A stretch of DNA of 64,000 bases. Origin: JAWKMZ01 sp041391965 (GTDB lineage: Bacteria; Bacteroidota; Bacteroidia; Flavobacteriales; Flavobacteriaceae). Shown piece by piece: positions 60,974 to 64,000 of the stretch. The stretch lies in contig JAWKMZ010000003.1 of the NCBI GenBank assembly GCA_041391965.1, positions 310,001 through 374,000 of the forward strand. The letters run 5' to 3'. Position 1 is the stretch's first letter; each line of letters begins with the position of its first letter. The notes below the pieces were generated by a model that was given only the letters and a program-made list of their open reading frames with translations, had not been told where the DNA came from and searched no databases. Position numbers and translations under genes: made by a program.

Positions 60974-61690
60974 TTAATCATTTTCTGGCCTGCACCAAAA
61001 GAAAGCAAAAGCAAAAGATAGGTACATAAATATATTCATAAACAAAAATATTTGCCATCTTAAAAAAACAAAATTCCAGTCTGATTTAGAAAAATAGATA
61101 TTAAAGAACCCTACAGGAGTTGTCACTAACCACCAAATAAAAATTGTAGCACAAATAAAAAAATTTAATGATTTATAAAACGTCAAAACTCTATCACTTT
61201 TTAATAGCTCAAAAAAATAAAGTGATGTATAAATAAAAATTATGAATGCTCCAAAAAGTGCAATAAAAGGAATAGAGGATTTAAAAAAAAGGTCTGTATT
61301 AATTACAATAAAAACTATTGAACTCAATAAAAAAATGACTGCACTTACTTTTACAATATTTTTATAGAATTTGGTCTTTAATATCTTTTGAAAATAAAAT
61401 GAAAAAAATAAGGTACTTCCTATTGTCCAAAACAAATTAAACCACCAATAGTTTCGTTGAAATCCTGTTCCTTCAACAAGCGTTTTGAGCGGTTTTAAAA
61501 ATTCATACTCTATCATATATGCTGGATAATTTCCTACAAACTGAAAAACAGCAACATAAATCAAAAAATAAACAAAGCTTGATACTATTGGGTTTTTATA
61601 TTTTTTCAAACAAAAAATACCAGCAATTGCAGCAAAAAAGGTTACTCCGTTATTTATTAGGTTAAAATTTTGTAATAGGAATGATTCCAA
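60974..61690 (-). CDS. Seven-helix membrane protein, unknown function
   Basis: 238 residues with about six or seven transmembrane helices over the full length. The frame has no ATG near its beginning, and an in-frame stop lies just upstream, so the start is probably TTG at 61690. Aromatic-rich and short of charged residues. It lies 95 bp upstream of the NarL-type histidine kinase on the same strand and is transcribed in the same direction, so it may form a membrane sensing pair with that kinase (inference). No family recognised. Confidence 0.75.
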   Translation of the reverse strand: MESFLLQNFNLINNGVTFFAAIAGIFCLKKYKNPIVSSFVYFLIYVAVFQFVGNYPAYMIEYEFLKPLKTLVEGTGFQRNYWWFNLFWTIGSTLFFSFYFQKILKTKFYKNIVKVSAVIFLLSSIVFIVINTDLFFKSSIPFIALFGAFIIFIYTSLYFFELLKSDRVLTFYKSLNFFICATIFIWWLVTTPVGFFNIYFSKSDWNFVFLRWQIFLFMNIFMYLSFAFAFFWCRPEND

Positions 61691-61772
61691 AATAAATTAT
61701 CTAAATCGTTTTTTTAGTTTAGCATCTTTTTTCTATTAAAAAAAGATATGAAACTGCTATTATAAACAGTGT

Positions 61773-62273
61773 TTACTGTGGGTAATTTGCATCTGGTGGA
61801 TTGCCTGTTGGTCCATTATTTAAACCAAAACCTCCAGGAATATCACCTCCTTTTTGAAGTGCTGTATTAAAAAACAGCATATTACCTTCTGATAAAGATT
61901 TAGTCCCTGTAGGAATAAAAAACATGGTAGTATACCCAACTTGTCCTTTAACATCAGGATGCGCACCAAGATATACTCTAATGCCATCCATAGTATAACC
62001 TAACGTTTTAGCCTGATTTTCGGCAAAGTTTAAGTAGTCTCTCATGTCAGTGATTGCATACCATGACGAACGATTATCAGGTCGTTTCACAATAGAATCA
62101 CTTATCAACTGATGTCTTGTATCAAAAGCATGGTCTAATGTTTTTGCTTCAGAAGGTGTTATTAAGCCCTTTGGAGCAACAATAGGAATGCCTACAACAT
62201 TAGTACAACAATAAAAATAGGTGACCAAAACGCCTATGGCAAATCCTATTATTAATAATCCTAATTTTCTCAT
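61773..62273 (-). CDS. Membrane-anchored protein, unknown function
   Basis: 166 residues. One N-terminal transmembrane helix (about 4-21) is followed by a soluble extracytoplasmic domain with YAITDMRDYLNFAENQA near 72-88 and a Gly/Pro/Asn-rich C-terminal tail. Two adjacent Cys (22-23) right after the helix could mark a lipoprotein, though the spacing to the helix start is unusual. Conserved hypothetical-looking; no family known. Confidence 0.72.
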   Translation of the reverse strand: MRKLGLLIIGFAIGVLVTYFYCCTNVVGIPIVAPKGLITPSEAKTLDHAFDTRHQLISDSIVKRPDNRSSWYAITDMRDYLNFAENQAKTLGYTMDGIRVYLGAHPDVKGQVGYTTMFFIPTGTKSLSEGNMLFFNTALQKGGDIPGGFGLNNGPTGNPPDANYPQ

Positions 62274-62348
62274 AAGGTTGGTTTTAATTAATTAATTAAT
62301 CGTTTAAATGTATAAAAATAATTTTAGGCGTAGCTTTTTTATTACAAA

Positions 62349-63887
62349 TTATCCCAACCAACCTTCTCTATCTAAGCTTCTGTATTGAATGGCTTCACTA
62401 ATATGTGAACCATTAATTGAGTCAACACCTTCTATATCAGCAATGGTTCTTGCTACTTTTAAAATTCGATCATACGCTCTTGCAGAAAGATTAAGACGTT
62501 CCATTGCTACTTTAAGCAATTGTAGTGAAGCATCATCCAATTTACAAAACTCTCGAATTAGTTTACTGTTCATTTGTGCATTATAGTGGATGTTTTCAAA
62601 AGCTTCAAACCGCTTACTCTGAATTTCTCTTGACGCTATGACACGTTTTCTAATATCAATAGATGCTTCACCTTTACGCTCATCAGACAGTTTTTCAAAA
62701 GGCACAGGAGTCACTTCTATATGAATGTCAATTCGGTCTAAAAGTGGTCCAGAAATCTTACTTAAATAGCGTTGCATTTCATGAGGCGATGAAGTAGTTG
62801 GCGCATTTGGATCATTAAAATAACCACTCGGACTCGGATTCATGCTTGCCACCAACATAAATGATGAGGGATAGGTCACAGAAAATTTTGCTCTTGAAAT
62901 GGTGACTTCTCTATCTTCTAAGGGTTGTCGCATCACTTCCAAAACTTCGCGTTTAAATTCTGGTAATTCGTCTAAAAACAACACACCATTATGCGATAAG
63001 GATATTTCTCCTGGTTGTGGATAACTTCCGCCACCAACAAGGGCAACGTTTGAAATTGTATGATGAGGGCTTCTAAAAGGACGTTGTGCCATCAAACCTG
63101 TGTGTTCTTTAACGCGTCCAGCAACCGAATGTATTTTGGTGGTTTCCAGCGCTTCTCTGATAGTCATTGGCGGCAAAATACTCGGTAAGCGTTTGGCAAG
63201 CATCGTTTTTCCTGCTCCTGGAGGACCAATTAGAATAATATTATGTCCTCCTGCTGCAGCAATTTCCATACAGCGTTTGATGGATTCTTGACCTTTGACA
63301 TCCGAAAAATCAAATTCTGGATATTCTAAATTTTTATAAAACTCTTCTCTAACATTAATAACCGTACGTTCTAAAGGCATATCAACATCAAAATAATCGA
63401 TGACTTGCTTAATATTTTCAACACCATAAACCTCTAAATCACTAACTATAGCTGCTTCTTTTGCGTTTTGAGCTGGCAAAATAACCCCTTTAAAACCTTC
63501 TTCTTTGGCTTTTATAGCAATTGGTAATGCACCTTTTATGGGTTGCAGATTGCCATCTAAAGACAATTCGCCCATAATTAAAAAATCTTCTAAATTATCT
63601 GCTTTAATTTGATTGGAAGCTGCTAAAATTCCTATAGCCAACGTCAAATCGTATGAAGAGCCTTCTTTGCGCAAATCGGCAGGAGACATATTGATAATCA
63701 ACTTTTTGCCTGGAATTTTATACCCATTATTTTGAAGCGCTGCTGCAATCCTGAAATTGCTTTCTTTAATAGCATTGTCAGGCAGTCCAACTAAATGGTA
63801 ACCAATACCTGTATCAACGTTCACTTCAACCGTTATAGTGGTGGCTTCCACTCCAAAAACAGCACTTCCAAATACTTTTTTGAGCAT
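62349..63887 (-). CDS. comM: YifB/ComM-type Mg-chelatase-like AAA+ ATPase
   Basis: 512 residues. The N-terminal ChlI-like domain (about 20-140, LVGLPDNAIKESNFRIAAAL near 33) precedes an AAA+ domain with Walker A GPPGAGKTMLAKRLP near residue 220, the SPHHTISNVALVGGG pre-sensor segment, and LFLDELPEF near 306 (Walker B DE). The C-terminal region matches Mg_chelatase C. ComM is a helicase that speeds branch migration in natural transformation and other recombination. Single gene; a natural-competence role here is inferred. Confidence 0.95.
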   Translation of the reverse strand: MLKKVFGSAVFGVEATTITVEVNVDTGIGYHLVGLPDNAIKESNFRIAAALQNNGYKIPGKKLIINMSPADLRKEGSSYDLTLAIGILAASNQIKADNLEDFLIMGELSLDGNLQPIKGALPIAIKAKEEGFKGVILPAQNAKEAAIVSDLEVYGVENIKQVIDYFDVDMPLERTVINVREEFYKNLEYPEFDFSDVKGQESIKRCMEIAAAGGHNIILIGPPGAGKTMLAKRLPSILPPMTIREALETTKIHSVAGRVKEHTGLMAQRPFRSPHHTISNVALVGGGSYPQPGEISLSHNGVLFLDELPEFKREVLEVMRQPLEDREVTISRAKFSVTYPSSFMLVASMNPSPSGYFNDPNAPTTSSPHEMQRYLSKISGPLLDRIDIHIEVTPVPFEKLSDERKGEASIDIRKRVIASREIQSKRFEAFENIHYNAQMNSKLIREFCKLDDASLQLLKVAMERLNLSARAYDRILKVARTIADIEGVDSINGSHISEAIQYRSLDREGWLG

Positions 63888-63929
63888 ATTTAATTGGTTT
63901 GTTTAAATGTAAGAAAAAATTGGTATGAA

Positions 63930-64000
63930 TTACAACGCGTTAATAAACTCTAAAGCACGTTTTTCATTATAATAGACGTTTTTTTTATCTACAAACCCAA
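63930..64000 (-). CDS. C-terminal end of an unidentified gene (cut by window)
   Basis: On the minus strand an open frame enters at the right edge and ends with a TAA at 63932-63930, encoding a C-terminus ending KRALEFINAL. It lies 42 bp upstream of comM in the same direction. Too little is visible to name a family. Confidence 0.55.
   Translation of the reverse strand, partial: GFVDKKNVYYNEKRALEFINAL

Overview
The window is chromosomal DNA of a member of the Bacteroidota, almost certainly family Flavobacteriaceae. It is AT-rich. It carries a SusC-like TonB-dependent receptor, a FG-GAP protein with a type IX secretion C-terminal sorting domain, DUF3857/transglutaminase proteins, NagP/FucP-type sugar permease, a complete-looking menaquinone gene set, and promoters of the Bacteroidota type (-7 TAnnTTTG, -33 TTG) with few Shine-Dalgarno sequences. 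No rRNA, tRNA, insertion sequence, prophage or CRISPR array was seen; most of the window looks like vertically inherited core genome.

Layout. 0-6 kb: an edge-truncated PaaK/CapK-like adenylate-forming enzyme, prfB with its programmed +1 frameshift, an ArsC/Spx-family protein, a lysine-rich secreted protein and a TonB-dependent receptor. 6-12.3 kb: fumC, a T9SS cargo protein, hutI and hutG (histidine degradation) flanking an unknown coiled-coil membrane protein. 12.3-20.6 kb: a seven-gene minus-strand operon of unknown function (coiled-coil protein, unknown protein, AAA+ ATPase, unknown protein, three membrane proteins). This is the best candidate for an undescribed system. 20.7-26.1 kb: a metallo-beta-lactamase-fold lipoprotein, ettA, small membrane proteins, and a MarR-controlled operon (NADPH-dependent FMN reductase, GNAT, MarR, pirin) with a perfect operator-like inverted repeat on its promoter. 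26.2-30.5 kb: an acyl-CoA carboxylase beta subunit, a lipoprotein, two tandem secreted paralogues, and a remnant of a VWA-domain gene.

30.5-38.5 kb: menE, two translationally coupled transglutaminase-type proteins (the second apparently catalytically dead), a CPBP protease, menC and a sterol-desaturase-family enzyme. 38.5-43 kb: a phosphorelay set (TPR hybrid histidine kinase, receiver, Hpt) divergent from a LytTR regulator. 43-51.7 kb: the main menaquinone cluster (menF, menD, a hotdog thioesterase, menB, menA) with cvfB and a DUF2853 gene inserted, then a divergent esterase and acetyltransferase. 51.7-56.7 kb: a sugar MFS permease with a 17-bp inverted repeat upstream, GNAT, nitronate monooxygenase and dnaK. 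56.9-64 kb: sdaA, panB and an RluA-type pseudouridine synthase; then on the minus strand a NarL-type histidine kinase, membrane proteins, comM/yifB and the end of an unidentified gene.

All calls are from reading the sequence and from family knowledge; no database search was run.
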